This document shows positions 1 to 11,630 of a DNA stretch of 64,000 bases, in pieces; positions within the stretch are counted from its first letter, which is position 1, and each line of letters starts with the position of its first letter. The stretch is from NCBI GenBank assembly GCA_030248135.1, contig JASANC010001457.1, forward strand, positions 1 through 64,000, given 5' to 3'. This DNA comes from Theristus sp. LFF4_11. Taxonomy: Eukaryota > Nematoda > Chromadorea > Monhysterida > Xyalidae. The notes below the pieces were generated by a model. That model saw only the letters and a program-made list of their open reading frames with translations. It was not told the origin of the DNA and did no database searches. A program made the position numbers and the translations under genes.

Positions 1-51
1 ATAGATTTCTTATTCATGTGAGCAAAAAAGTTTAAAAAAAATTACGTGACG

Positions 52-2136
52 ATGCAACTATTCAGTGTGCTTGCGTTCATTGCTGTCGGCACAGCCCTGG
101 GTGAGTGTTTCCCCCCAAAATGCCCATTTCTGCAGGATTTCGCTGTTGTGCAACGACTGTCTTCAACTTGCGCGTGCGCTGCAACTTGAAGACCGTTTTC
201 AAATGACGGATTTCCATTCGTCGACATTTAAAAAAAGCTATGAGTTTACGGTTATATACCCCAATACAAATCTCTCGAAACCATGACGTCTTGTTTTCGA
301 ATTATGCACACTAAAAACACCATAACTTTCAATTTGATTGATTCCTTTACGTGGTAAACAAAACAATATCGTGTGGTTTCTTGTAACGAGACAAACCTTT
401 TTTAGAAGTGAGTGTCGTCATTAATTCGGGCGTTCACATTCACGGATGTACATGGATTTACGATGTACAATGTTCAAAAAAATAAATGTGGCAGACCCAC
501 ATTCTTCAGAGCCGCCGAACGAGTTCCGAACTGAAACGAGAGCGCACCTGCATTTTCGCACGCGAACGGCCGTCAAGACACACGGCGACATTCCACCGTA
601 TCCGTACCCTTGGGTACACCATCATCACGATGAAACACCTTTGGGTATGCGAGTTTTTGACAGCACTTTGTTTTGTTTAGATCCAGTAGAGTTGACGTTG
701 CATACAGAGATGTGTGAGCATGCGCAGGTGCGTGCGTGCGTGCGTGCGTCCGCATTTGCAACCGTTTTACAGCACAACTGTTGTCCATTTGTAATCAGGC
801 TGTCCGCTGATCGTGATGGATGGTGCAACGGCCGACTACGGTGGCGTCACTGCGGACCCGTTGCCAGATGGCACCTTGGCGAGCATCAGTTGCGAGGCGC
901 CAATGATGGCGGCCGGCACGACACGGCCGAACACGACGCTCTGCGTGGGTGACGCCTGGGATCCGGCGCCGACGGACGCCAGCGTATTCTGCGAAGCGCG
1001 TCAGTGGCGTTGCTTTTTGCCGCGTTTTCCACTTTTGTGCACACTGGCAGTGGAAAACGAAAACTACAGTGGTTTTAGTACTAGCTAACAGTGCCAGAAA
1101 GACCCGTTACAGTGTCATATGGCAATGGTGCCACTGTCTGCAGACTGAACCCAACGACAGAAAAAACGACAATCGTCTCTTGTGTTCTGCAGCGTGCGCA
1201 CCGCCGACGTTCACGGCGCCGCCGGATGCGCTGATCGATCTCGCAGTCGATTTTGGCGACGGAACCACGGCACCCTGTGTGCTGAACGAACCGGCCGACG
1301 CTGAGTACGTCTCCGGCACGGTGCTGAACGGCGACACGTTCTGCGAGCCGAATCCGCAACGCGATTGGGCTGCCCTGGGGCTGGGCGACATGCGTCCGTT
1401 GTCGTGCCACGCCGAGGTGGACGAGACGGACGCGGTGAACTCGATCACCTGCGTCGACGGCGCCTGGATGGCGAACGGTGCGCCGGCGACCACGGTCACG
1501 TGCGTCACCAAAGGTAAAGCAATGCGCTTTTCAAGTCACCGCAAGAAGTACGGCAGCGTTCTTCCAGGCTGCTTTCGTTCATTCTAAGTATCGATGTAAC
1601 CTAATGGAAACGTGATGCGTGACGTGACGTGACATGACGTGAAGTAGGACGTGACGTGACATGACGTGACGTGATGTGACGTGACGTCACGTGACGCATT
1701 GTGACGTGACGTGACGTGACGTGACGTGATGTGACGTGACGTGACGTGACGTGACGTGACGTGCACTCAAAACCAGCGGCAACAGCGTATACAGCGTGAA
1801 GACGTACACACAGAATGTCCTGGCGAGAATAGCATCGTGCAATGGTGGTGGCTGAATGAGTGCGACGGCTCAGTGGAGTTGACCGAGCTGTTGGCTGGTG
1901 GTCACCCGGTCGGCGAGTCGACGACGCTCGGCGTCAGCGGGCCACCGTGCGGCCCGGCGGTCGACGCCGCGTGTAGCAGCACGTTCTTTTATTCCGCGCT
2001 CATTGGAGCTCCTACATGGGATTTTTATTCGCATTATAACACGATCGCGACGACCGAAACATTTACGTGCCACAAGGAGGCCGGGATGCTTGTGGACTCG
2101 AATCAACAATTGATTTACGGCTACTCCTGCGAGTAG
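52..2136 (+). CDS. Secreted Cys-rich protein, 4 exons (sushi-like repeats?)
   Basis: Exons 52-100, 799-999, 1193-1513 and 1814-2136 join in phase (all three introns are phase 1, with GT/AG ends) to give 297 aa ending in TAG. Exon 1 encodes a typical signal peptide, MQLFSVLAFIAVGTALG, so the product is probably secreted. Each later exon is one Cys-rich module opening with CP or CA; exons 2 and 3 end near a Cys with spacing that recalls sushi/CCP domains (for example LPDGTLASISCEAP, then VFCEA). The third module has WWWLNECDG, then FTCHKEAG and GYSCE at the end. One module per phase-1 exon is typical of shuffled extracellular domains. I cannot name the family; function is unknown. The model is internally consistent, but the CCP label is an inference. 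Confidence 0.7.
1605..1764. repeat. TGACG pentanucleotide microsatellite in intron 3
   Basis: About 160 bp of imperfect TGACG/ACGTG repeats fill half of the intron between exons 3 and 4 of the Cys-rich gene. A perfect palindromic TGACGTCA lies at about 1682-1689. A shorter array of the same motif occurs at about 27938-27967. Confidence 0.9.
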
Positions 2137-2610
2137 CAGTAGTATACATGGTTAAAGGGAACACAGTGTCTTCATCGAGAACCAACAAAATGTTCACAAA
2201 CAAATAGTCCAAGAAAAATTCGCAAACACTGGTAATGGCAACTTAAGGAACGTCCTTTGGTGAAGTAAATTGTTGATTGTTGACCGACCGTTGGTTACTT
2301 TTGACCTGCTTTTGACTGTTGATTTTTTTCTGTGTCTAAAACAACACGTTTATTACATAAACAAACGTTGACCTTATACGAATTATCTGATACTTCATGT
2401 GAGGTTGGTGGTTGAATTTTTTGCGGTTCGTTTTTTTGGTGTGTCGTTTATAGAAAAAGCCTCCTGATGTATTAGTTTTAAAAATCATGTACCGTGTATT
2501 GGACCAACGGCTCAAGTCGAATAAAACAACAAACACACTTGAATGAATCTGTCTTTTTACCTTTTTACGATTTTTACCCTGTCTATGTTCAAGAAAACAA
2601 AAATAAAGTA
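2137..2610. other. Intergenic, no gene seen
   Basis: AT-rich sequence after the stop of the Cys-rich gene. It probably holds that gene's 3' UTR. No coding exon or repeat is recognised. Confidence 0.5.
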
Positions 2611-3710
2611 CAGGGTGGGCCAAAAAAGGTTCCAATTCTAAAATGCTCTCACTGGCGTGTGCTAAGGTGTTTAGAGCTAGAAATTGAAACACCATTAGAA
2701 AAAATTTGGAGGTTTTTCTGACAAATTTTTTTTCACGGTATGTTGCCCCTATCACTCACTACAGCAGAATATCTGAAAACACATGAAAAATCGACAAATG
2801 TGGTGAAATGCAGAGGGTTAATTTAGCTGTAACAAAGACCAAATGATGAACGTTGGTGACAACCCGAGTGTTCACAACACAAAAAAGATGAAAAAAAAAC
2901 AATACGCACATACAGTAGCTTGGAAATGCCGAATGCTGAATTGCATTTGAACAGTGTTTGATCATCCTGATGTTTCACTTCGAGTCTGAGCGTGCGTGTG
3001 CGGTTCAGCTCAGAGCAGATGCGAATTTATCTTTCCAGATGCGAATGCAAACTGTTTTTTTTTCTTTTTTAATTCACACAATTTGTCACTCTGATATTTT
3101 TTACCATAGCAGACTGGTTGTTTTCTGCAGTGAAAGATGCAATTCCATTTTCAGTCGTTGCTGCCATCATGGTTAAGTGGACGGCAGAGAAGCAAGTCTG
3201 GTCTGCCAATTGGTGGGAACATGCGAATAAGTTATCTACAGTGGTTCTGCAATTTTGTACAAAATTCAATTTTCTCCCGTGTGGCGATACATCAGTTCGC
3301 AAGTCGGTATTAGCAATGATAAACAGTGAGATTATGGGTGAACGTTGTTTTTTCGTCAAAAATCGTTATTTAAAAAAAAATTACACTGTAAAAATAAACT
3401 GAAGCGTGTAAACCAACAAATTTTTGATCACAAAAAAGCTCTCAAAGTGTTCCAACAGTGTTCCAAATTTTAAGCCATGAGGTTCTTGCTACATTTAAAC
3501 TAACCCTCTGTATTTCACCCCATTTGTCGATTTTTCATGTTTTTCAAATATTCTGCTGTAGTGAGTGATAGGGGCAACATACAGTAATAAAAATTTGGTC
3601 AGAAAAACCTCCAAATGTTTTCTAATAGTGTTTCAATTTTCAGCTTCAAACACCTTAGCACACGCCAGTGAGAGCATTTTAGAATTGGAACCTTTTTTTG
3701 GCCCACCCTG
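2611..3710. mobile_element. Mariner-like TIR element, defective
   Basis: Both ends carry CAGGGTGGGCC and its reverse complement, flanked by TA on each side (2609-2610 and 3711-3712), the target duplication of the Tc1/mariner superfamily. The terminal inverted repeats run about 205-215 bp (2611-2823 and 3497-3710) with scattered mismatches. The 670-bp interior has only a short ORF (about 3118-3402, + strand) whose residues VWSANWWEHANKLSTVVLQF, then FCTKF, resemble the helix-turn-helix N-terminal domain (DUF4817-like) found in some transposases. No DDE/D catalytic domain remains, so it cannot move by itself. Confidence 0.75.
3118..3402 (+). pseudogene. Transposase HTH remnant inside the mariner-like element
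   Basis: A 94-codon open frame within the TIR element. The centre (roughly 3165-3345) has a W-aromatic pair, a helix and an FCTKF motif followed by SVRKSVL, similar to the DUF4817 DNA-binding domain preceding mariner-type catalytic domains. The frame stops before any catalytic region, so it is a fragment. The family call rests on weak similarity. Confidence 0.4.
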
Positions 3711-3712
3711 TA

Positions 3713-5265
3713 TAAAATTCTTAGACACGCCGTTTTCTTTTGGCAAAAATAGAATATTTTTGTCAATTTTCATCCCATATACTCAAACAGAGTAGAGATG
3801 GCAACGTTGGTGTCGGATATGTCACGAAAGACGCCTTCGATGTAATATGACCTATTTTTTTAAACGTGTCCCACTGAAATGACGTCATGTATCGCCAAAC
3901 ATGCGCTTGCCGTTCACTGCAAACCAGACTTTCCGTTTAGCCGATTTCTTCCCGTAAACAAATGGTGAATGTCGAGTCAGTCACACCAAACTAACATTTT
4001 AGTGCCTGTACTTTGACAAACAGGCGTTTTTAAAGCAAATGACGTCATTTTAGTCCGGACACGTTTGAATAAGTCCACAATACATGAAGTTCGTTGTTTG
4101 CGGTTTCGCCAGGCAGCCGCGTACCGCGGTGTCCCCTGGCCGTCAGCGCGTCTGTGGCTCGTAAGTTCAGACTCGCAAACGCGACGAATCTTCTCCGTGG
4201 TGTCATAACAAAAGGAACGGATTACAGAAGAACTCTTCGTTTGTTTTCAAAAAATTCGTGTTTCCTGTCCAGATCTTTCCGCTATCAATACCCCTATCAA
4301 TTTTCCACAGCCCCCGTGCTCCTTCTCCGTTTGTTGTCGTCGTATGTTTTTCTGTTTGTTAGTCCTCATTAGTTGTGATTTGCCCTTTTCAAATAATTAT
4401 CCATTGTTAATTCCCATTTTTGTGTGGAATTGTAGCCATAATAAATGTGACGAAGACGCCTTTTCAATCTTCTCCAACGACAGCGCTCCAAACGTGTCCA
4501 ACGACTTCCGCAGCAAAAAAAGTGAAGCAAAGCAAAAAGACCTCAAAAAGAAGCCCGACCTTTAAAAACGGGGCTGGGATTTTGATATACAAATTTGAAT
4601 TTTGAATGGGGGTCTTATGAGTGGGAAGAACAAGACATTACGGTATTTTATTTTTTCATATCTCAAAATTGAGTTCCTTGTAAAAGACAAACGTCAAAAC
4701 AGTTAAATTGTTTGTTTTTGTTAAAGATGTTTTTTTCACAAATAGTTTTCATGGACTTTCGCTGCCCAACACGTTTTTCAAGGTTTAATAAAATTAGGTG
4801 CTAATACTCACACATGCTTGGATCAATTTTAAACGGATTTCTCCTTTGAATTGAAATACACGACCTTTTTCTTGGCGTTGTGCATGTTTCATGAAAAGAA
4901 AAATATTGCTCTCTTGGGCGTTTGTTGAAAATATGCTTGACGACTTTTTCGTGAAGGTTTTTTATTTAATTTTGTCGACACTGAGTGTACCTTAACTTTT
5001 TCACAGCTTTCTGTTATCTTTTATTTTGGTCCCGAAACTGAATACCAAAAAATGTAATATATGTACGGTATGTACCTAATTTTGCTGGTTAATCTAAATT
5101 TTATTATATTCGTGCTCTCGATAATTTATACTTGTGCTGTAGCTGTAAATTTACCAAAGAGCATTTGTACATTTCCACTGAAACGCTAACATATACTCCA
5201 GATTTACGAATCCACAAAGCAACCACGCACCAGTGATGATTATGGGCGTTTCGTGTTTTTGCTAT
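3713..5265. other. Intergenic, no gene seen
   Basis: AT-rich sequence with only short open frames lacking recognisable domains or sensible splice context. No RNA gene seen. Confidence 0.5.
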
Positions 5266-5733
5266 TACCGTATTACCCCCAATAAACCCCCATGGGGGAT
5301 TAATACGTCAGCGACTTTTAGGGGTGGGGATTTATTGGTGGGGGGGGGGATTATTGGTGGGGGGGGGTTATTTACAAAAAATTCTAGGGGTGGGGGTTTG
5401 TTGAAAAATGGCAAAAATACCTTGCATGGCAGGCAAGAAAGTCGCAGAAACTTCTACTTTTCACAAATATGTATTTCCTTTTGTAACAGCCTTTTGTAAT
5501 GAAATTACCATTAACTCATCCATTTGGGGCCTTTGGTAGCACAATTTCATCATTTTCACTGCAACCAGCCACTGAATTCGCTGGGTATGTGTTTCAAACA
5601 AGTTTCCAATTAACCCCCATGGGGGATTATTTGTGGGGGGGATTATTCGGAAACTGGTCGGGGGGTGGGGGTTTATTGGTGGGGGGGATTAATGGTGGTG
5701 GGGGGGGGGGGGTTTAATGGGGGTAATACGGTA
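5266..5733. mobile_element. C/G-rich TIR element, copy 1
   Basis: The element begins TACCGTATTACCCCCA and ends with its inverse TGGGGGTAATACGGTA. Nested G-rich stretches of the form TTATTGGTGGGGG follow inside the left end and precede the right end. Flanks share the 7-bp direct repeat TTGCTAT (5259-5265 and 5734-5740), a likely target-site duplication. A second copy in opposite orientation sits at 23753-24216. No coding capacity: a MITE-like non-autonomous element. Confidence 0.75.
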
Positions 5734-5740
5734 TTGCTAT

Positions 5741-6949
5741 TATTGTGCCGAGGACTACAGCGCGGTTGGAACAAAAAGTTTACAGAACGTTGAGTCCAAT
5801 GCGTGGCGTGTATATTTCGACACGATCTTGCTGAATGTCCTGAATATCTTCATCAAAAACCTTTTTTCTACACAGGCGAGTATATGCGCGTGTCAAGACC
5901 AAGTACAATGTGATACCGTACTACATTTACGTGTTTCCACCGTAGTGCCCACATGAAAGTAGATACTTCAACGGACGATTGCACAATGCTCATTTTGAAT
6001 AAACTGTGAGACTTCCAATCAATGCAGACGGTTCTCTTTTCATATGGTTTTGGTTTATATGGGCGTCTTTGTGGTGTTTCCGTCCTCAAAGTCTCAGCTG
6101 TTTATTCGTTTATATCCATGCGATGCATTTTTTTGTACCATTTCTTTTAGCTGTCACGTCATGGGATGTATGGTTTATTTGTGTTCTTCTTTGGGAACTT
6201 CTGTGCGGCTCATTCTCATATATGTATGACAACTGCAATGTTAAAAACATTTCATCGATATTCATATTTTCATAGTTGCGTTTTGTTATTATTATTTTCG
6301 ACAACATATTTGTTGCAACTTGCAAGCATATAATATTCACGCGCCATTTTCCTACAGATACTTGCTCAATTTTATTATTTTCACTTCCAACAGATATGCG
6401 CTTTGGCCACGGCGAGTTGCAGAACGCCTAAACACAAAGCGGGGCGAAACTCAGGATGAAACTGCACAAGGACTTCGGATGGGACTCACAGGACGGCAGG
6501 ACGGAACGCGGAAAAATAACGCACGATTATTTTTTTAGGTTCTGCGACCACTGCGTTTGCACACGTCGAAAGGAAACTAGTTTCAATCTTTACGTATGTG
6601 GCAGTTCAAAATCGCCAGAGTGACTAGGGTTTTTTGGGACTCGGATCACTTTACCAATTTTGAATTCCCGCGTCGTGCATGAAACTGTTTACCTATTTAT
6701 GCGCGCATTGAGTCTCGAGACGACAATAAAAGATCATACACGGAGGCACACGCTCATCCACATGTTCGTGCATTTATTGATGCAGATCAGAAGAAAGAAT
6801 GAATGTTTCTTGACAAAAAATCAAGTACAATTTTGTATATGGGTAACGGGTTTGTGCATGAGAATCGACAAGTGCACGAACATATGCATTTTCACAAGCA
6901 ATTCCATTTGTTCGATAATTTTCTGCGTGACGTTTGACGCAACAGTGCC
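5741..6949. other. Intergenic, no gene seen
   Basis: AT-rich sequence with short unrelated open frames; none has a recognisable domain. Confidence 0.5.
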
Positions 6950-7741
6950 ATGAAACGCGGAAAAACTTTTGAAAACTTCAGTCACCTACGCGTCCAAGTC
7001 CAATACATTTTCCGTGACCGTATCACGGGACTCTTCAGTGTCTTCAACAGATGTCTATACCCGCAAAATTTTACTTCAACTTGTATATTTCGGGGTGTTT
7101 ATCATTTGCGTCGCGCGCACGTGAAGAAACATTATGGTATTATTGAATTGCTCATTTTGTGCATAACATGCGCGATGCGAACATGTGTAACGCTGAATAT
7201 TGCGCGAAAAAAAGTTATCGTTTTCGGAGCACGCGCCCGCACGTGTCCAATGATTAACAAACAGCACGCGTGTCTTCCTAAGTTGCACGTTTCACAAAAA
7301 AAACCCTTTCACCCTTCACAAATTACCAGTACGCGGGTACACATACCCTCTGGCAAATTGGAATTTCTGTCAGAAAAAAAACAACAATATCCAAAAACGT
7401 TACATGTTCAGCTATATATATACAGTCTGTCCGTTGGGACAGGTCACTTGGTGGAAGCAAAAGTACATGCACGAACATTCACCGAGGAGACATCACGCAG
7501 CGAGCTGCAGTGTAACGCAACGTTTCACACGCCGTCGCGGAAACAACAGCGACACGCCTCCTTAAACGACCACGCGACGTTGTTTTCAGAGAAATTGTTA
7601 CCAAAAAACCGCCAGAAACAAACACACACACCGCGGAAACACTGCCTGCTGCACACTTTTGCCAAACGTCAACTCAGCAAAATCAGTTCCTTGTTCCACA
7701 TCAGCGGAACCACACAGCTCACGTTTCAGTCTCAATTATAG
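6950..7741 (+). CDS. Orphan open reading frame, 263 aa, unrecognised
   Basis: An ATG-started frame of 263 codons, long for non-coding sequence of this composition. The translation is rich in His, Arg, Thr, Ser and Lys, has no clear signal peptide or membrane segment and no motif I recognise. Unlike the real genes here it is not GC-enriched and has no matching exons around it. It could be an orphan gene, part of a decayed element, or chance. Confidence 0.2.
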   Translation: MKRGKTFENFSHLRVQVQYIFRDRITGLFSVFNRCLYPQNFTSTCIFRGVYHLRRAHVKKHYGIIELLILCITCAMRTCVTLNIARKKVIVFGARARTCPMINKQHACLPKLHVSQKKPFHPSQITSTRVHIPSGKLEFLSEKKQQYPKTLHVQLYIYSLSVGTGHLVEAKVHARTFTEETSRSELQCNATFHTPSRKQQRHASLNDHATLFSEKLLPKNRQKQTHTPRKHCLLHTFAKRQLSKISSLFHISGTTQLTFQSQL

Positions 7742-8490
7742 TTCCATTGATGCCGAAGCCACGGCAGCGGTGTGTTGTGTATAGATGGAAATATCGTCGA
7801 CCACCGTCATTAAATCATCTGTGAAAACAATCTACAAAACACTCGGGCTTTTGCTCTGTCTTTTTCTGCCGATTCTTTTTGTCGCGCTGACTTTTGACAA
7901 AAAAACTGTTTCCTGCACTTTCAACAACTACGGCACATAATGGTATTCATGCACCTCGCCTTAAAGCGCGCTTTGCAACAATTTTATGCAGTATCAAAGA
8001 AAGAGAACTGAGGTACAGTATGGCTGAATAAATAGGGCAGTCCTTGTATTCTCCATCAAGGCGGGATTAGTTGCAGACTAGGAGTTGTCTTTTTCAAGAA
8101 TTCCAAGATAATTCCCAATCGTGTGTGCAGTGCACAAAAAACGAACAGAACACAGAATAAATATCAATAGTACGAACAAATTAATCAATGAAAAACACGA
8201 TTAAAATTATTAACAACTATTGGCCCTTTGAGCGTCTTGTTCCTTTCATTCAAATTTCGCGCTCTTCGCGCACCCTGAAAAAAGCTGCCATGTTTACTCG
8301 GCCATTCCGTAAAAACAAAAATTTATTTAAAAAATACTCGCTGACTGACTAATCATAAAGCTCGCCTCAGTCCGCCTTATTAATGAAATTACGCACATTG
8401 CAGCTTTTCAGTTGCCATGTCCGCGTTTATGAGTTTCAAAGTCATTTCTGAATTTAAGCGACGTAAACTTTGAATTTTTAAACCAATAAT
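7742..8490. other. Intergenic, no gene seen
   Basis: AT-rich sequence with nothing recognisable. Confidence 0.5.
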
Positions 8491-8491
8491 T

Positions 8492-9040
8492 ACACAAGTT
8501 CGGAAAAATGCCCGAAGGGCATGAAAAAGACCAAATATTATTTCAGAATGACACAGATAGAAAAGTGTGACACAAGGATTTTCACAAGATCAAACATTTT
8601 ATGAAACGTGTGTGAACTGGAAAGTTACAAACTGAAATAATATTTTACGCCAATATCTTTTTTGTCATTCTCAAGGAAGGCACAATCTCTGTACAAATTT
8701 TATCTCACTTCATTTGATGCTGCAAAAAAAAATCATTTGCTGCTGTGAACATGCTCTTTTTATTTGTGAATACTGTATCAAATGATTTGCTTAATATGGT
8801 GTTTGAGGGCGGAACCCTTTTACGATGAGTGCAGTACTGCGGTCACAACCGGAGCCAGTGCCTTGAAATGACAAAAATATATTGACGTAAATATTATTTC
8901 AGTTTGTAACTTTCCAGTTCACACACGTTTCATAAAATGTTTGATCTTGTGAAAATCCTTGTGTCACACTTTTCTATCTGTGTCATTCTGAAATAATATT
9001 TGGTCTTTTTCATGCCCTTCGGGCATTTTTCCGAACTTGT
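8492..9040. repeat. Foldback repeat with ~160-bp arms
   Basis: The stretch at about 8499-8655 returns almost perfectly as its reverse complement at about 8881-9038, around a ~225-bp unique loop. Each arm contains the internal palindrome ATGCCCGAAGGGCAT. No ORF is inside. It is probably a MITE or foldback element; clear terminal duplications were not identified. Confidence 0.75.
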
Positions 9041-9076
9041 CTTTTTCTTTTATATCTCAAAGAGTTTATAGGGTTT

Positions 9077-10795
9077 TAGCCTATCAGACGCAGCATAGTC
9101 GACTGCAATGGTTTCTGTTGCATTTGTACTCAGAGCAAGGATTTTTAGGAGCAAACCCTTCCGTAGACCCTTTTCAACCCAGGCACGGGTTAATATCAGC
9201 TTTCTGCTATTTGGCACCTAAACTATAGCCTATCAGACGCAGCATAGTCGATTACATGGATACCGTGGAATTTGAAATCAGAACAACGTTTTTTAGGAGA
9301 AAACCCTTTACGGGGACCCTTTTCAACCCAGGCACGGGTTAATATCAGTTTTTCGCTATTTGGCACCTAAACTGTAGCCTATCAGACGCAGCATAGTCGA
9401 TTACATGGATACTGTGGAATTTGAAATCAGAACAACGTTTTTTAGGAGAAAACCCTTTACGGGGCCCTTTTCAACCCAGGCACGGGTTAATATCAGCTTT
9501 TCGCTATTTGGCACCTAAACTATAGCCTATCCGACGCAGCATAGTCGATTACATGGATACTGTGGAATTTGATATCAGAACAACGTTTTTTAGGAGGAAA
9601 CCCTTTACGGGGACCCTTTACGGGGACCCTTTTCAACCCAGGCACGGGTTAATATCAGTTTTTCGCTATTTGGCACCTAAACTGTAGCCTATCAGACGCA
9701 GCATAGTCGATTACATGGATACTGTGGAATTTGAAATCAGAACAACGTTTTTTAGGAGGAAACCCTTTACGGGGACCCTTTTCAACCCAGGCACGGGTTA
9801 ATATCAGCTTTCTGCTATTTGGCACCTAAACTATAGCCTATCAGACGCAGCATAGTCGATTACATGGATACCGTGGAATTTGAAATCAGAACAACGTTTT
9901 TTAGGAGAAAACCCTTTACGGGGCCCTTTTCAACCCAGGCACGGGTTAATATCAGCTTTTCGCTATTTGGCACCTAAACTATAGCCTATCCGACGCAGCA
10001 TAGTCGATTACATGGATACTGTGGAATTTGATATCAGTACAACGTTTTTTAGGGGGAAACCCTTTACGGGGACCCTTTTCAACCCAGGCACGGGTTAATA
10101 TCAGCTTTCTGCTATTTGGCACCTAAACTATAGCCTATCCGACGCAGCATAGTCGATTACATGGATACTGTGGAATTTGATATCAGAACAACGTTTTTTA
10201 GGAGGAAACCCTTTACGGGGACCCTTTACGGGGACCCTTTTTAACCCAGGCACGGGTTAATATCAGTTTTTCGCTATTTGGCACCTAAACTGTAGCCTAT
10301 CAGACGCAGCATAGTCGATTACATGGATACTGTGGAATTTGATATCAGTACAACGTTTTTTAGGGGGAAACCCTTTACGGGGACCCTTTTCAACCCAGGC
10401 ACGGGTAAATATCAGCTTTTTGCTATTTGGCACCTAAACTATAGCCTATCAGACGCAGCATAGCCGATTACATGGATACCGTGGAATTTGAAATCAGAAC
10501 AACGTTTTTTAGGAGGAAACCCTTCCGGGGACCCTTTTTATACCAGGCACGGGTAAAAACAGTACCCTTTTCAACCCCGGCACAGGTAAAAAACAATGTT
10601 TCACAATTCAGCACTTAGCCTATCAGACGCAGCATGGTCGATTACATGAATACCGTGGAATATGAAATTAGAACAACGATTTTCACCAGGAAACCCCTTA
10701 ACGGGCACACTTTTTATACCCGGCACGGGTAAAAACAGTTTTTTCACAATTCGGCACCTAGCCTATCAGACGCAGCATGGTCGATTACATAGGAT
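9077..10795. repeat. Satellite array, ~150-bp unit, about 12 copies
   Basis: Tandem copies start with TAGCCTATCAGACGCAGCAT and carry CAACCCAGGCACGGGTTAAT about two thirds along. Starts fall near 9077, 9226, 9374, 9522, 9684, 9834, 9984, 10132, 10292, 10441, 10617 and 10758. The period is about 148-150 bp; a few units are longer because a short ACGGGGACCCTTT segment is doubled. Copies in the middle are very similar, and the last three are more diverged. Confidence 0.9.
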
Positions 10796-10860
10796 ACCGT
10801 ACAATTTGGAATTCGAATTTGAACACAACTTTAGATTTTTTGTGGACACCGAAACGGTCG

Positions 10861-10872
10861 ACAACAACAACG

Positions 10873-10942
<70 letters not shown>
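10861..10942. repeat. (CAA)n microsatellite
   Basis: About 27 CAA/AAC units with one interruption, directly after the satellite. It makes spurious poly-Asn (+) and poly-Leu or poly-Val (-) reading frames. Confidence 0.95.
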
Positions 10943-11630
10943 CCTGAATTTTTTTTCGGTTTTTTTGTTCTGTAAAATCACAGAAGCAACCGATGTTTAA
11001 TTTTTTGGTTTGGATGGATAGGGTATCGGGCCACCTTAGCACAGCAAATAGCATTTCTTGGTTTAGTCATTTATCATGAATGTTATGGTCGATTGAAATT
11101 TCAAAATATTCGCAATGAGCTTTCTGAAATAATATTGTGGGACTGCGCTGCCGCGCGTCCCACGATTCCAAGTGCTCCGTGATTTCCCTTGTGCCGTGCG
11201 ATGGTGGCAGTGGCTACGCATAAATGGGCATTGCACAGTATGCACAATCTTTTAAATGATTACACCACATTGTACTTTTGTATTTTTTGCTCTTTTGTAC
11301 CAGGCACGCATGTTTTTGTCCATATAAAGGTTCCCCATATTGTTTCATCGTGTAAAGGAGTGGGATAATTATTGTTTACATCTGATGCGTGGGTGCACCC
11401 GCTCTTTGTTTTCACATATAAATTGAATCTCAACTTTTGCAAAAATGAGACCGTATTGTAATTGTTCGTTTGGCGGCATTGGAGGTTTGCAAACCATAGG
11501 TTTGCGACTCTACGGATCCAGTTAGAACGAATTGAATGTTGTTGTTCACTTGCTGCAGGTGCATTGATCAGAAAAGGAGGTTTTTGAAGTACAAAATTTA
11601 TTAGGTCAGTTAACCAATGGCGTTCATTAT
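10943..11630. other. Intergenic, no gene seen
   Basis: No exon recognised. A 181-codon frame on the minus strand (11260-11805) overlaps this stretch, but it runs through the hammerhead-like motif and has no protein motif I recognise. Confidence 0.45.

Noticed and set aside
1584..1766. Minus-strand frame of repeated HVTSR units
   Set aside because: Translation of the TGACG microsatellite.
10662..11054. Poly-Asn, poly-Leu and poly-Val frames
   Set aside because: Translation of the (CAA)n microsatellite.
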